From the NCBI GenBank assembly GCA_963797485.1, contig CAWCPF010000003.1, forward strand, positions 310,001 through 374,000: a stretch of DNA of 64,000 bases. The letters are read 5' to 3'. Every line of letters begins with the position of its first letter. Positions within the stretch are counted from its first letter, which is position 1. Below are positions 1 through 8,182 of this stretch, piece by piece. The notes beneath the pieces are model-generated. The model was not told the DNA's origin. It saw only the letters and a list, made by a program, of their open reading frames with translations, and ran no database searches. The position numbers and the translations under genes are program-made. The DNA comes from CAWAND01 sp963797485 (lineage in GTDB: Bacteria > Chloroflexota > Anaerolineae > Anaerolineales > E44-bin32).

Positions 1-573
1 CAGCTCAACAACCCGGGCATCTTCAAGCCGTGGCCCATCCCCGGGCTATCGAGCATTCCCGTACTGGGGCCGATCATCTTCAACAACAACCTGTTTGTGT
101 ACGGCATGTTCATCTTCATGATCATTCTGACGGTGGGCTTGTTCAGCACACGCTGGGGGCTGCGGCTGCGGTCGGTCGGCGAGCATCCGCGCGCCGCCGA
201 CACGCTGGGGATCAACGTCTTCCGCACCCGCTACATGGCCGTGATCCTTGGGGGGCTGATGGCGGGCTTCGCCGGCGCATACTTCACCCTGGGCTCGGTC
301 GGCCGGTTCGATGAGGGCATGACCGCCGGGCGAGGCTTCATTTCGCTGGCGGCAATGATCTTTGGAAACTGGACCCCGGTCGGATCCTTCGGCGCCGGCA
401 TGCTGTTCGGATTTGCCGACGCTATGGCTGCGCGCCTGGCGATCCTGGGCGTGCGCATCCCCTCGCAGTTCCTTCTCATGGCCCCCTATCTGGCCACCAT
501 GATCGTGTTGGCCGGTGTGGTCGGCCGCGGCCAGATGCCGGCCGCGGACGGCAAACCGTACGAGAAGGAATAG
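1..573 (+). CDS. ABC transporter permease, C-terminal part (cut by window edge)
   Basis: This is the C-terminal 190 residues of an inner-membrane permease; the reading frame is open from base 1 and the N-terminus lies outside the window. The translated hydrophobic segments, and the stretch around LGINVFRTRYMAVILGG followed by GLMAGFAGAYFTLG, match the BPD_transp_2 permeases of simple-sugar and purine-nucleoside importers (NupQ/YufQ type). It would work with a second permease, an ATPase and a BMP-like lipoprotein, presumably encoded upstream. The substrate cannot be decided from this piece. It converges on murJ, separated by about 108 bases in which I see no gene. Confidence 0.85.
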   Translation, partial: QLNNPGIFKPWPIPGLSSIPVLGPIIFNNNLFVYGMFIFMIILTVGLFSTRWGLRLRSVGEHPRAADTLGINVFRTRYMAVILGGLMAGFAGAYFTLGSVGRFDEGMTAGRGFISLAAMIFGNWTPVGSFGAGMLFGFADAMAARLAILGVRIPSQFLLMAPYLATMIVLAGVVGRGQMPAADGKPYEKE

Positions 574-681
574 CCCCCCGACCCACCGGCGCACGCATGC
601 CTCGACGCATGGAGAGCAAATCAGAGTGTGTGACGGGGCCGCGCCGGCCGCAGGCAGGCGGGGACGGGCGGGTGAAACCTC

Positions 682-2238
682 TTAGAGCCGCACCAGCTCG
701 CGGAGCTCCGGCCGGATAAAGGCCAGCGCGGCCAGCCCACCCAGCGCCAGACCGCCCGCGGCGGCCAGCAGGCCGGGGTCCGGGCTGACCGACATGACCG
801 TCAGAGCCAGCCCGCCGGCGACGGCCGTGCCCAGCAGTATCCGGGCGACCGCCCGCGTCTGGCCTACCACCCGGGTGAATCGGCGAGCAAGGAAGAAGAT
901 CAGCAAGGCCGCCTCCAGGCTGAAGGCCAGGCTGTTCGCCAACCCAATTCCGGTCGACCCCAGGCTCCGGTAGAGCAGAATACTCAGTCCCAGAAAGGCA
1001 ACCAGGCTGACCATCGACGCCAGCAAGGGTGTGCGCGCATCCTGGCGGGCGTAAAAGGCGCGCGAAGCAACCTCGAGCAGGGAGTGGCCGACAAGTCCAA
1101 GCAAGTAGGCTCGAGCCGCTGAAACAACCAGTTCCGTGCCGCGGACGTCAAAGTGGAACGCGGCCTGGACCAAGGGTCGGATGCCGATCATCAGCAACAG
1201 CGCGCAGGGCAGGGTCAACGCCAGGAGCACCCTGAAAGCACGCCCCAGACTGGCTTCGAACCCAGCCCAGTCCTGTCTGGCGAAATACTCCGACAGCGTG
1301 GGAAGCATGGCGATGCCCACGGCCGTGCCGATAATCGTCTCCGGCACCTGCATAATCAGCCACCCGTAGGCCAGTGCCGTGACCGACCCGACGTCAAGAC
1401 GAGAGGCCAGATTGTCCTGGACCACAAAGATCAGTTGAAAGGCGCCGATGGTCAGGATGCGAGGGCCCAGCAAGCGCAAGACTCTGCGCACCCCAGGATC
1501 GGAGAAACTGATCCTGGGCGTCCAATGAAAACGGTAGCGGATCAAGCCCGGGATCTGGATTCCCAAATGCAGGGCGGCGCCCAGGATAACCCCGTAGACC
1601 AGGCCGTGGATCCCCAAGCCGGCCGCCGGCAAGGTCCACCCGCCCAGGGTGTAACCGTGACTTGGGGAAAGGACCACCGCCCCGAAGATTTGGCCCAAGT
1701 CGTACAACCCGGGAGCCAGGGCCGGAAGCAGGAAATGCTGGTTCGCCTGCAGGCCGGCCGAAACCAGGCCGCTCAATGAGAACAGCAGGGTGGCGATGAG
1801 GTCCAGGCGCATCAACTGGACCACCAGGGCTTGCTGCGAGGCAGAGAAGCCGGGAGCCACGCCAAACTGCGCGCCGACAAGCCGATCGGCGAACAGAGCC
1901 AGGCCGGCGGCCAGGCAGCCGGTGACCACGAAGGCCAGATTGGCGATCTGGCTGAAGACGGCCCACAGCGCCGGCCGGCCGTCACGCGTCATGGCCGCCG
2001 ACAGCACCGGGATGAAGGCCACCGCCAACGCGCCGCCCGAGATCAGGGCGAAGAGCAAATCGGGGAGGTTGTTGGCGGCGTTGAAGACATCCAGCTCCGG
2101 GCCCACCCCGAACTGGCGCCCAACCACGACCTGGCGAACCAGCCCCAGTAGCTTGTCAATCCCAAAGAAAAGGGCAATCAGCAGGGAAGAACGTGCGACG
2201 TGGGTCAGCCGAACGGTGGGAGCGGGGACGTCGCTCAC
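682..2238 (-). CDS. murJ: Lipid II flippase MurJ
   Basis: Polytopic membrane protein of the MVF/MurJ family, which flips the peptidoglycan precursor lipid II across the cytoplasmic membrane. The N-terminal segment with DKLLGLVRQ, then the NNLPDLLFALISGGALAVAFIPV block, is typical of the family, and more than a dozen hydrophobic segments follow. I choose the GTG at 2238, giving 518 residues, the normal family length. A longer in-frame extension back to 2511 is arginine/proline-rich, lies over the upstream gene and does not look like MurJ. The start is 5 bases after the stop of the C39-like peptidase gene, so the two are probably co-transcribed and translationally coupled. Confidence 0.9.
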   Translation of the reverse strand: MSDVPAPTVRLTHVARSSLLIALFFGIDKLLGLVRQVVVGRQFGVGPELDVFNAANNLPDLLFALISGGALAVAFIPVLSAAMTRDGRPALWAVFSQIANLAFVVTGCLAAGLALFADRLVGAQFGVAPGFSASQQALVVQLMRLDLIATLLFSLSGLVSAGLQANQHFLLPALAPGLYDLGQIFGAVVLSPSHGYTLGGWTLPAAGLGIHGLVYGVILGAALHLGIQIPGLIRYRFHWTPRISFSDPGVRRVLRLLGPRILTIGAFQLIFVVQDNLASRLDVGSVTALAYGWLIMQVPETIIGTAVGIAMLPTLSEYFARQDWAGFEASLGRAFRVLLALTLPCALLLMIGIRPLVQAAFHFDVRGTELVVSAARAYLLGLVGHSLLEVASRAFYARQDARTPLLASMVSLVAFLGLSILLYRSLGSTGIGLANSLAFSLEAALLIFFLARRFTRVVGQTRAVARILLGTAVAGGLALTVMSVSPDPGLLAAAGGLALGGLAALAFIRPELRELVRL

Positions 2239-2243
2239 GCTGC

Positions 2244-3545
2244 TCAGCCGGGGCTGGCCCCGACACGTTGGAGCTGCTGGAGCGCAGGCTCCCAGCCGGG
2301 ATGGTCCTGCGTGGCCGTCTGCCAATCGCCGATCGCGCCGGGGAGGTCCCCGGCCGCCTCGCGCGCCAGGCCACGCCAGTAGTAGCTTTCCTCGAGGATC
2401 GGTTCGCTCATGGTGGTCAGGGTCTGCGTCGCCAGGTTGATGACGTCCGGGAGGCGCCCGGTGTAGAAATAGGCGAAGTACGGCCCGGTTTGATACCACA
2501 AGATCCGCCATGGATCGTGGTCGGGGTCGTTTTGAGCCAGATACGCCCTCAGGCTGAAGGCCTCATCGTAGGCCGCCGCCGCTCCGGCGTAATCTTGCAG
2601 GTCCACCAGGCTGGTCCCCCGGTTGTACCAGGCGAAGAACTGCTGGCGGCCGGTGCTGGAATAGATCTCGTCCGACGCTTTCTGGGCTGCATGCTGAAAG
2701 TTGGCCGTTTCATCGGCATCCGACCCCAGAATCTGAAGCAGATCGGCCTCCCGCTCCGGCGGATAGACCACCACATAGGTGTAGTTGAAATGCCGCCAAT
2801 AGGTTTCCATGTCGGCGTAGCTGATGGGGAGATTGGGCATAATGTAGGAGTCCTGCACGGTGAAGCGCTGCTTGGCGTCGTCATACCCCGAAACGACCTC
2901 GTAATGCCCCATCCAGCCGGGAAAGCCCGGCCCTTCGAAGCCCTTTTCAACGATGACAGGAAACCCGGCCGCCAGCAGGCTCTTCAGCCGGTCGAGGTCG
3001 CCCGCGTATCGGACCAGCGCCCTGAGGCTGGTTTGGGTGTTGACAAAATCGACCAGCTCGTACGGCATGACGTTCTTGTCGCGCGGATTGGGTTTGACAT
3101 AGTCGGCGACCGGCCGCTGGTCACCCTGCCACCCCCAGTAGGAAAGCTCCATGGCCAAGTTGGCCGGTCCGCAGTTGTTCCATTTCTGATATTCGTGGAT
3201 GATCCCGCTCAGGGAGACCTTATCCGGCAGCGCCGTGGGCGTCACGCTGGGTGTCGGGCTGGCCGTGGGAGGCGCGGTTGGGCCGGGTGTGGAGCTTGCG
3301 GTGGGCGAGGGCGTCATCGCCGACAGCGTGGATTTCACCATGGCGGCCAGGGTGGGATTGGGAGTGAAGGCGACTTGGCCCGGGGGGTTGAGCGCGTACT
3401 TGATGCTGGCGCGGAGCTCGGACACTCGCCAGCCCAGGTGGTCCTGGACAAAGGGGAGCTGATAGGCCAGGCTGGCGGCCGCCAGGAGCAGGATCAGCGC
3501 TGCGCCGATAAGCAGCCAGGAGACCCGCCGCGAGGCGGTCCTCAT
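2244..3545 (-). CDS. C39-like cysteine peptidase with C-terminal TPR-like region
   Basis: Membrane-anchored protein of 433 residues. An N-terminal hydrophobic segment (about residues 8-30) is followed by a Thr/Pro/Ser linker (about 75-110), then a papain-like C39_2 domain. Its catalytic cysteine is in NNCGPANLAMEL, the histidine in GHYEVVSGYDD, and a following aspartate is in VQDSY. The last 150 residues are helical and contain a YYWRGLAREAAGD repeat resembling tetratricopeptides. It should act outside the membrane on peptides or cell-wall proteins; the substrate is unknown. I chose the ATG at 3545 because the transmembrane segment starts there; an upstream extension to 3617 lacks support. 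It sits directly before murJ, suggesting a cell-envelope role. A TATAAT lies on this strand at 3650-3645. Confidence 0.8.
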   Translation of the reverse strand: MRTASRRVSWLLIGAALILLLAAASLAYQLPFVQDHLGWRVSELRASIKYALNPPGQVAFTPNPTLAAMVKSTLSAMTPSPTASSTPGPTAPPTASPTPSVTPTALPDKVSLSGIIHEYQKWNNCGPANLAMELSYWGWQGDQRPVADYVKPNPRDKNVMPYELVDFVNTQTSLRALVRYAGDLDRLKSLLAAGFPVIVEKGFEGPGFPGWMGHYEVVSGYDDAKQRFTVQDSYIMPNLPISYADMETYWRHFNYTYVVVYPPEREADLLQILGSDADETANFQHAAQKASDEIYSSTGRQQFFAWYNRGTSLVDLQDYAGAAAAYDEAFSLRAYLAQNDPDHDPWRILWYQTGPYFAYFYTGRLPDVINLATQTLTTMSEPILEESYYWRGLAREAAGDLPGAIGDWQTATQDHPGWEPALQQLQRVGASPG

Positions 3546-3644
3546 GAGGTTGCGGTGACCTTTACACCGAACGGAGATTCGCGAACCTGAACCGGCTGCA
3601 TCGAGCAGCCGTCCCACCCAGAGGTGCCAACCATCGTCAGGCGA

Positions 3645-4427
3645 TTATAACCGGACGTCGGCGGGCTCCCAGACCACCCGCGCCCGGCGGTGAAACCGCT
3701 CGAGGGCTTTCAATAAGGGCTGGGCGAGCAACGCAAGCAGAACCACGTTGCCGACCGCCCGCAAGCCGTCCCAGACGGCGGACGTGACGGCATAGAAACG
3801 CACAAAGCGGTTGATGGCGAGACCCAGACCAAGCCCCGGGGTCCAACTGAGGTCCGGCGCGCCGATGGCGTAGGGCCAGTATTGCAGATCGGTGAGCAAG
3901 CCGTAGCCGAACCCGCAGGCCGCCCCGTACAGCGCCAGGCCGACCAGCCGGCCGCGCCCCGCAGGCAGCCAGGCGGCGCCCATGCCGACCCAGCCGGCCG
4001 CCAGCATCTGATAGGGGGTCCAGGGTCCCAGCCCGCCGGCCGTCAGCGGCCCGGATACGAGCATGGTCAAAGAGCCCGTCAGGAATCCGAGCCTGGCGCC
4101 GAAGACATGCCCGACCAGGATCATGAGCACGAACACCGGCGAGAAACCGCCGGGCAGGGGCAGGACGGTTTCGACGACGCGTATCATGGCGTTGAGACCG
4201 ACCAGCGTGCCGATCAGGGCCACCGTGTGAGCCGTCAACCCAGATTGCGCTTCGACCAGCAGCGCGGCCAGGATCATGGCCAGCGCGCCGCTGAGCACGA
4301 GCAGGGCGGCCCGGCTTTGATCCGCGCCTGATCCGCCCGGCGCCCAGAAGGGATAGAGCAGCACACCCAGCCCGAAGGCGCTCAGCAACATCAGCAGCAG
4401 GTTCGAAACGTTCAAGCGTTGTAGCAC
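3645..4427 (-). CDS. ECF-type transporter S-component-like membrane protein
   Basis: Protein of about 260 residues with six or seven hydrophobic segments. The pattern GGFSPVFVLMILVGHVFGAR, then TGSLTMLVSGPLTAGG and PYQMLAAGWVG, matches substrate-binding S-components of energy-coupling-factor vitamin importers (the cobalamin/CbrT-like group is the closest I recall). No EcfA or EcfT gene is in the window, so it may share a distant energising module. GTG at 4427 is chosen because GGAG lies 10 bases upstream and the first membrane segment starts immediately; a GTG at 4502 would add 25 poorly hydrophobic residues. An overlapping reading frame (3637-4488) is arginine-rich and is not a gene. Substrate unknown. 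Confidence 0.7.
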   Translation of the reverse strand: MLQRLNVSNLLLMLLSAFGLGVLLYPFWAPGGSGADQSRAALLVLSGALAMILAALLVEAQSGLTAHTVALIGTLVGLNAMIRVVETVLPLPGGFSPVFVLMILVGHVFGARLGFLTGSLTMLVSGPLTAGGLGPWTPYQMLAAGWVGMGAAWLPAGRGRLVGLALYGAACGFGYGLLTDLQYWPYAIGAPDLSWTPGLGLGLAINRFVRFYAVTSAVWDGLRAVGNVVLLALLAQPLLKALERFHRRARVVWEPADVRL

Positions 4428-4536
4428 GGCCAGGCCACTCCCAGACCCCGGCACCCCGTGGACCGGGGCGGTAAATGGATGCCGGCATTCTAAACCGAAC
4501 ACGCGTCGGTGTCTAAACGCCGATGGCGCGGGAGGA

Positions 4537-4565
4537 TTGACAGTCGGTGCGCACGGCGCGATACT
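4537..4565 (+). promoter_or_regulatory. Sigma-70-type promoter of arsR-like gene
   Basis: TTGACA at 4537-4542, a 17-base spacer, then GATACT at 4560-4565. Transcription would start near 4572, so the ATG at 4574 would be at or next to the 5' end. The operator at 4569-4586 covers the start point. Confidence 0.65.
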
Positions 4566-4568
4566 ACC

Positions 4569-4586
4569 TATCGATGGCTATCGATA
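4569..4586 (+). promoter_or_regulatory. Operator 1, inverted repeat over the arsR start
   Basis: TATCGATGGCTATCGATA is a perfect 7-bp inverted repeat (TATCGAT / ATCGATA) with a 4-base centre. It overlaps the predicted transcription start and the ATG. It matches operator 2 at 4941-4958 in 14 of 18 positions, including the GATGG core. The size and symmetry suit a dimeric ArsR/SmtB repressor. Confidence 0.65.
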
Positions 4587-4894
4587 AATCATGGACGGCC
4601 AGCGTGGCGTTTGCCAAGGCTCTGGCCGACCCGACCCGGCAGAAAATCATGCAAGCCTGCTGCTGCGAATGGTGTTGCGTCGGCGACCTTGTCGAGCGGG
4701 TCGGCGTCGGCCAGCCGACGGTCTCCCACCACCTGGCTATCCTGCGGCAGGCGGGTCTGGTGCACGTGCGCGAACAGGGCCGCCAGACGTTTTACAGTCT
4801 CAACCAGGACTCGGTCGTGGCCTGCTGCGGGCGGCTGGTGGAACGCTTCGCCCCAGAGAAGGAGTTTGAGCTGCGTCCAAGGGATTCGGCTTAA
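4574..4894 (+). CDS. ArsR/SmtB-family metal-responsive repressor, cysteine-rich
   Basis: A 106-residue winged-helix repressor. The DNA-recognition region reads QPTVSHHLAILRQAGLV (about residues 47-63), followed by the wing REQGRQTFYSL. In the position of the ArsR metal-sensing helix there is CCCEWCCVGDL (Cys29-31, 34, 35), and a second pair, Cys84-Cys85, lies near the C-terminus; seven cysteines suggest soft-metal or metalloid sensing. I prefer the ATG at 4574 because the promoter predicts a leaderless message there. A GTG at 4547 with GGAGG 11 bases upstream is the alternative, but it lies between the -35 and -10 boxes. A strong terminator follows, then a matching operator and a cysteine-rich peptide gene, so the likely regulon is itself plus that peptide. 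Confidence 0.85.
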   Translation: MAIDKSWTASVAFAKALADPTRQKIMQACCCEWCCVGDLVERVGVGQPTVSHHLAILRQAGLVHVREQGRQTFYSLNQDSVVACCGRLVERFAPEKEFELRPRDSA

Positions 4895-4907
4895 GCTGCG
4901 ACGCGCT

Positions 4908-4931
4908 GCGCACGCTTGTGCGCTTTTTTTT
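4908..4931 (+). terminator. Intrinsic terminator of arsR
   Basis: Perfect 6-bp stem GCGCAC/GTGCGC with loop GCTT, followed directly by eight T residues (4924-4931). It separates arsR from the downstream operator and peptide gene, implying the peptide has its own promoter. Confidence 0.85.
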
Positions 4932-4940
4932 GCCACAACC

Positions 4941-4958
4941 CATCGATGGATGTCGATG
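4941..4958 (+). promoter_or_regulatory. Operator 2, inverted repeat before the cysteine-rich peptide
   Basis: CATCGATGGATGTCGATG has 6-bp arms (CATCGA / TCGATG) and the same 18-bp length as operator 1. It differs from it at four positions, two of which are the outermost bases that keep the symmetry. It lies about 45 bases before the peptide ATG, where a repressor could block transcription. I could not identify a convincing -35/-10 pair beside it. Confidence 0.55.
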
Positions 4959-5001
4959 AATTGGGAGGTGAACGTGTGCCAGGTGAAAGGAGGTGAGGCC
5001 C

Positions 5002-5052
5002 ATGGACTGCGGTTGTGACTGCGGTTGTGACGGCGGCGGCTGCGGCTGCTGA
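5002..5052 (+). CDS. 16-residue cysteine-rich micropeptide
   Basis: The sequence encodes MDCGCDCGCDGGGCGC: six cysteines in 16 residues, spaced as alternate residues, with aspartate and glycine between. It is preceded by a near-perfect ribosome binding site, AAAGGAGGTGA (4987-4997), and followed by a strong hairpin. Cysteine spacing of this kind binds Cu(I), Zn, Cd or As(III) in metallothioneins and arsenic-binding peptides. The place right behind an ArsR gene and a matching operator suggests a metal buffer or chaperone. A short overlapping frame starting at GTG 4974, also with its own GGAGGTG, runs to 5018 and might be a leader peptide. Too short for standard gene finders; function is inferred. 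Confidence 0.6.
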   Translation: MDCGCDCGCDGGGCGC

Positions 5053-5058
5053 TCCGAA

Positions 5059-5086
5059 CGGGGCTGTCCCTTTTGGGACAGCCCCG
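5059..5086 (+). terminator. Hairpin terminator after the micropeptide gene
   Basis: Perfect 12-bp stem CGGGGCTGTCCC / GGGACAGCCCCG with a TTTT loop. There is no long T tract, only ATTAATT. It probably ends transcription of the peptide and also serves the convergent kinase gene. Confidence 0.7.
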
Positions 5087-5116
5087 ATTAATTCCAGATC
5101 CGGGGGACGGTGGAGG

Positions 5117-7111
5117 TTACGGCGCCGTGCGCAGCACCACGGTCGTGAGCGACAGGTCGATCGAGGCCGCATCCGCCAGCGCGCCGTCCACGCCGTCCTT
5201 GAGTTGGTAGCCGGCGTATTCGCTGGCGAGAGGCTGGACCTCTTCCAGCGTATCGGCCGAGGCGATGCGCGTCGCCAGGTCGCGGGCGGCGTTCGCCTGC
5301 TGGAGCAGCGTTTGGAGCTGCTGGTTGAGCTGCTGCGCCGCCTGACGGTCGGAATCGGCCGCCGTGGGTGCGCTGTCGATATCGGTCGCCAGCGCGCCCA
5401 TGAGCTCGAGGTACGGGATCAACCCAAAATCATCGCCCGGGTTCTCGACCCGGCCGTCGCCGTTCCAGTCACCGTAGTCGGCGCCCGATTTGCCTTCCAG
5501 GATGTTGATCACATGTTCCGAATGCTGTTTGGCGCCCGCCAGGTTGCCGTCATTGATGGAGTTGACCGCCAGATCGCGGTGGCTGGTGAAGTGAACCACC
5601 TGGTAACTCATGCCGTCGAGCAGTTCGGCGCTCAGGGCGCCCTGCCCGGAGACCTCGGTCAGCAACCGCGTCAGGTCGATGAGATCTTTCGAGGCGCTGG
5701 CCGCATAGATCTTTTGCCCGGCGGTGGCTGGATCAGGATCGGGGTTCGGCTCGAGACTGATCCACAGGTCCGAATAGCTGGCCAGCAAGCTGGCGCTGTT
5801 GGGACCTTGATAGGACAGGGCCAACTGTCCGCCGGCCGGCTGAACTATCCCAAGCGACAGGGGCTCGGTTTGATCCCCCACCAGCCACGCCTGATAGGCG
5901 AAGCCGGCCGGGGCATCGGGCACATCGTTGATCTGAGCCGTCAGGCTGCTGTCGCTGAACACGGCCCACCCGCTGGCAACACTGGGGGGCACCGTGGGGC
6001 TGGGGGCCGGCGGCAGCGCGGCCGCGGCGATGGTTGCGGCGGGTTCGGTTGTGGCGGCGGCCACCTCGGTCGGCGCCAGCGTCGGGCCGGCCGACAGGAG
6101 GGGACCGATCAATCGGAAGGCCACCAGCGCCGCGCCAGCCAGGCCCAAAAGCCCCAGCGCGCCGGCCCCGCCCACGGCCCACCAAAGCCAGCGCGGCCGA
6201 GCTGTTCGGCGGGCGGCCGGACGCCCGGCGATTCTGGTGGTCGAGGTGGATCCGAGGGTGGCCTCGAGATCGCTCGCCAGATCGGCGGCGCTTTGGTAGC
6301 GTTTGGCCGGGTCCTTGGCCAGGGCCCGGCTGACGATGGCCTGGACCTCGGGCCGGACCTGCGGGACGGGCGGCGGTTGCTCCTGAAGGTGTTTGACCAA
6401 AATGGCGGCCGGGGTCGTGTCGACGTCGAACGGGGTTTGGCCGGCCAGCATCTCATACAGTACGACGCCCAGCGAATACAGGTCCGAGCGCGCGTCGATG
6501 GCCTCGCCGCGGATCTGTTCCGGGCTCATGTAGGCCGGTGTCCCGAGCACCGTTCCGGTGGCGGTCTGGGTGGTGGCTGTGGTCAGGCGGGCGATCCCGA
6601 AATCGGTCAGGACAGGTTCAACATCGGTGAGCAGCGGCAGATGCGGATTGATGGGCTGCCGGCCCTGGCGGAGCATGATATTGGCGGGCTTGATATCCCG
6701 ATGGACGATCCCCTGGTTGTGGGCGTAGTCCAAAGCCGCGGCCACGGCACCCGTGACGCGGGCGACGGCGTTCAGGGGCAGGGTGAGGCCGGTCTCGTGT
6801 AGTTGGCGCAGGTAATCCGCCAACGACATGCCCTGCAGCAGTTCCATGACGATGAAGGGCCGGCCGTCGACCACGTCGAAGTCGAACACCTGGACGATGT
6901 TGGTGTGCCGCAGCCCGGCCACCGACTGCGCCTCGGCCAGAAAGCGCTTGGCCAGGTCCTCATCGCCGGTGAGGTGCGCGTGCAGGATCTTCACCGCCAC
7001 CGGGCGGTTGAGGGTGGTGTGCCGGCCGACGTATACCTCGGCCATCCCGCCGCGGCCGATCAGGTTTTGGATTTGGACTTTGGAAATGGTTCGACCGACC
7101 CACTCCGTCAC
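5117..7111 (-). CDS. Membrane Ser/Thr protein kinase with extracellular sensor region
   Basis: PknB-type kinase of 664 residues. The catalytic domain occupies about residues 1-280: GRGGMAEVYVG loop (19-29), VAVK (Lys41), HRDIKPAN (Asp139), DFG (170-172) and a SPEQ activation-segment end. One transmembrane helix follows a basic stretch at about 310-335. The outer part first resembles the RskA anti-sigma-K fold (FAYQAWLVGD, then SLGIVQP). It then contains DWNGDGRVENPGDDFG, a dockerin/EF-hand-like calcium loop, and a helical tail. It probably senses an extracellular signal and phosphorylates cytoplasmic targets. GTG at 7111 is chosen for the GAGGTG five bases upstream. A Rex-type palindrome (7150-7167) and a TATACT (7226-7221 on this strand) lie upstream. 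Confidence 0.88.
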   Translation of the reverse strand: MTEWVGRTISKVQIQNLIGRGGMAEVYVGRHTTLNRPVAVKILHAHLTGDEDLAKRFLAEAQSVAGLRHTNIVQVFDFDVVDGRPFIVMELLQGMSLADYLRQLHETGLTLPLNAVARVTGAVAAALDYAHNQGIVHRDIKPANIMLRQGRQPINPHLPLLTDVEPVLTDFGIARLTTATTQTATGTVLGTPAYMSPEQIRGEAIDARSDLYSLGVVLYEMLAGQTPFDVDTTPAAILVKHLQEQPPPVPQVRPEVQAIVSRALAKDPAKRYQSAADLASDLEATLGSTSTTRIAGRPAARRTARPRWLWWAVGGAGALGLLGLAGAALVAFRLIGPLLSAGPTLAPTEVAAATTEPAATIAAAALPPAPSPTVPPSVASGWAVFSDSSLTAQINDVPDAPAGFAYQAWLVGDQTEPLSLGIVQPAGGQLALSYQGPNSASLLASYSDLWISLEPNPDPDPATAGQKIYAASASKDLIDLTRLLTEVSGQGALSAELLDGMSYQVVHFTSHRDLAVNSINDGNLAGAKQHSEHVINILEGKSGADYGDWNGDGRVENPGDDFGLIPYLELMGALATDIDSAPTAADSDRQAAQQLNQQLQTLLQQANAARDLATRIASADTLEEVQPLASEYAGYQLKDGVDGALADAASIDLSLTTVVLRTAP

Positions 7112-7149
7112 GCCTGCACCTCGCCCGCCAAGGTCTTGCGCCGAGCGGT

Positions 7150-7167
7150 TTGTGAAAGATTTCACAA
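7150..7167 (-). promoter_or_regulatory. Rex/CRP-type operator before the kinase gene
   Basis: TTGTGAAAGATTTCACAA: perfect arms TTGTGA/TCACAA with a 6-base centre. This equals the known Rex redox-repressor consensus and also contains the CRP core TGTGA-N6-TCACA. It lies 39 bases before the kinase start, within the likely 5' leader. Two more copies occur at 28442 and 42929. Confidence 0.6.
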
Positions 7168-7284
7168 CACGATCGTGGTTCGACTGAGTTGACACACACC
7201 GCGCTGGCCGACGCGAATGGAGTATAGCATGGGCAAAATGGCACCGAAGATTGGACGTGCAGGTCCGAAGATGGCAATTACGGC

Positions 7285-8136
7285 CTACGCGGTTCTGGAC
7301 GCTTCCATGCCCCGGATCAAGCCTCCGGGCTGGCAGTGGCGGCAGAAATTGGTGATCTTCTGTTGCGCCGTGACGGCGGAGAGAGTCGTTCCGCAGCGGG
7401 GACAGGCCTGCCCGCCGCGCATGTGCACGGCGAAGAAGTCGCGCGGCTTTAGATGAATGTCGTCACCCATGGCCTGGCGCACGCGTTCGATTGATTCCCG
7501 CAATGTGGTCTGCATGGAGTCATGCAAGGTGTCGATTTCTTGCGGAGTCAGGGATGTCCGTTTGCGGTACGGATGAATCTGAGCCTGCCACAGGATCTCG
7601 TCGGCATACGCGTTGCCTATGCCGGCCAGGAAGGTCGCCCGGGTGAGCACACCCTTGATCTCGCCCCGGTAGGGGCGGAGCCGGTCATGAAACGCCTGCC
7701 GATCGATATCGAGCGCCTCGGGCCCCATGTCGCTGAAGGTCGGGATCAAATCGAGGTCGGTCGTCAGATACAGCTGTCCCATGCGCTTCGTATCAACGTA
7801 GCGCAGCTCTTCACGGGGTTGGTCGAATTGCAGCCTGACGTGGGTTGGCCCAGCCTGCTTGGCATCCGGCGGGCACAACTGGAGCCGCCCGGTTAGTTTG
7901 GGATTGATCGCCAGGAACAGACCGCCCGGCTCAAGGCAGAAGACCAGGAATTTTCCCCGCCTGAAGACCGAGGCCAGGTTTGCCCCGGTCAAGCTTTCAG
8001 CGAAGCCTCGATGGGTGAGATCCCGCACGACCAGCGGCCCGCCGCGGGGCGCGACGGTCACGGCTTCGATTTTGCGGCCGACGACGCGGCGATCGAGCAC
8101 CTCCCGCACGACTTCCAGTTCCGGCAACTCCGGCAC
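7285..8136 (-). CDS. mutM: MutM/Fpg-like formamidopyrimidine-DNA glycosylase
   Basis: Base-excision enzyme of 283 residues that removes oxidised purines and nicks the abasic site. It begins MPELPELE, so Pro2 (nucleophile) and Glu3 are present. The H2TH region is followed by a C-terminal zinc finger, CPRCG ... FCRHCQ. It differs from the E. coli type in two places: INPKLTGRL stands where HLGMSGRL is usual, and the finger arginine is replaced by lysine in QQKITNFC. Such variants form a divergent Fpg group, so lesion preference may differ. It has no operon partner; it is divergent from the LysM protein gene. Confidence 0.85.
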   Translation of the reverse strand: MPELPELEVVREVLDRRVVGRKIEAVTVAPRGGPLVVRDLTHRGFAESLTGANLASVFRRGKFLVFCLEPGGLFLAINPKLTGRLQLCPPDAKQAGPTHVRLQFDQPREELRYVDTKRMGQLYLTTDLDLIPTFSDMGPEALDIDRQAFHDRLRPYRGEIKGVLTRATFLAGIGNAYADEILWQAQIHPYRKRTSLTPQEIDTLHDSMQTTLRESIERVRQAMGDDIHLKPRDFFAVHMRGGQACPRCGTTLSAVTAQQKITNFCRHCQPGGLIRGMEASRTA

Positions 8137-8167
8137 ACGTTCCCTACACCCGTCTCCATCGGCAAGC

Positions 8168-8173
8168 TATAAT
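8168..8173 (+). promoter_or_regulatory. -10 box of the LysM protein gene
   Basis: TATAAT ending 9 bases before the ATG at 8183, with no ribosome binding site between; a leaderless transcript is likely. No clear -35 box. Confidence 0.5.
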
Positions 8174-8182
8174 CGACTCACG

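Noticed and set aside
3637..4488. Alternative frame over the ECF S-component gene
   Set aside because: Arg/Pro/Ala-rich and not membrane-like, whereas the other frame gives a proper polytopic protein with family motifs.
5015..6802. Long plus-strand open frame opposite the Ser/Thr kinase
   Set aside because: Gly/Arg/Gln-rich translation without any domain; the kinase on the other strand is certain.
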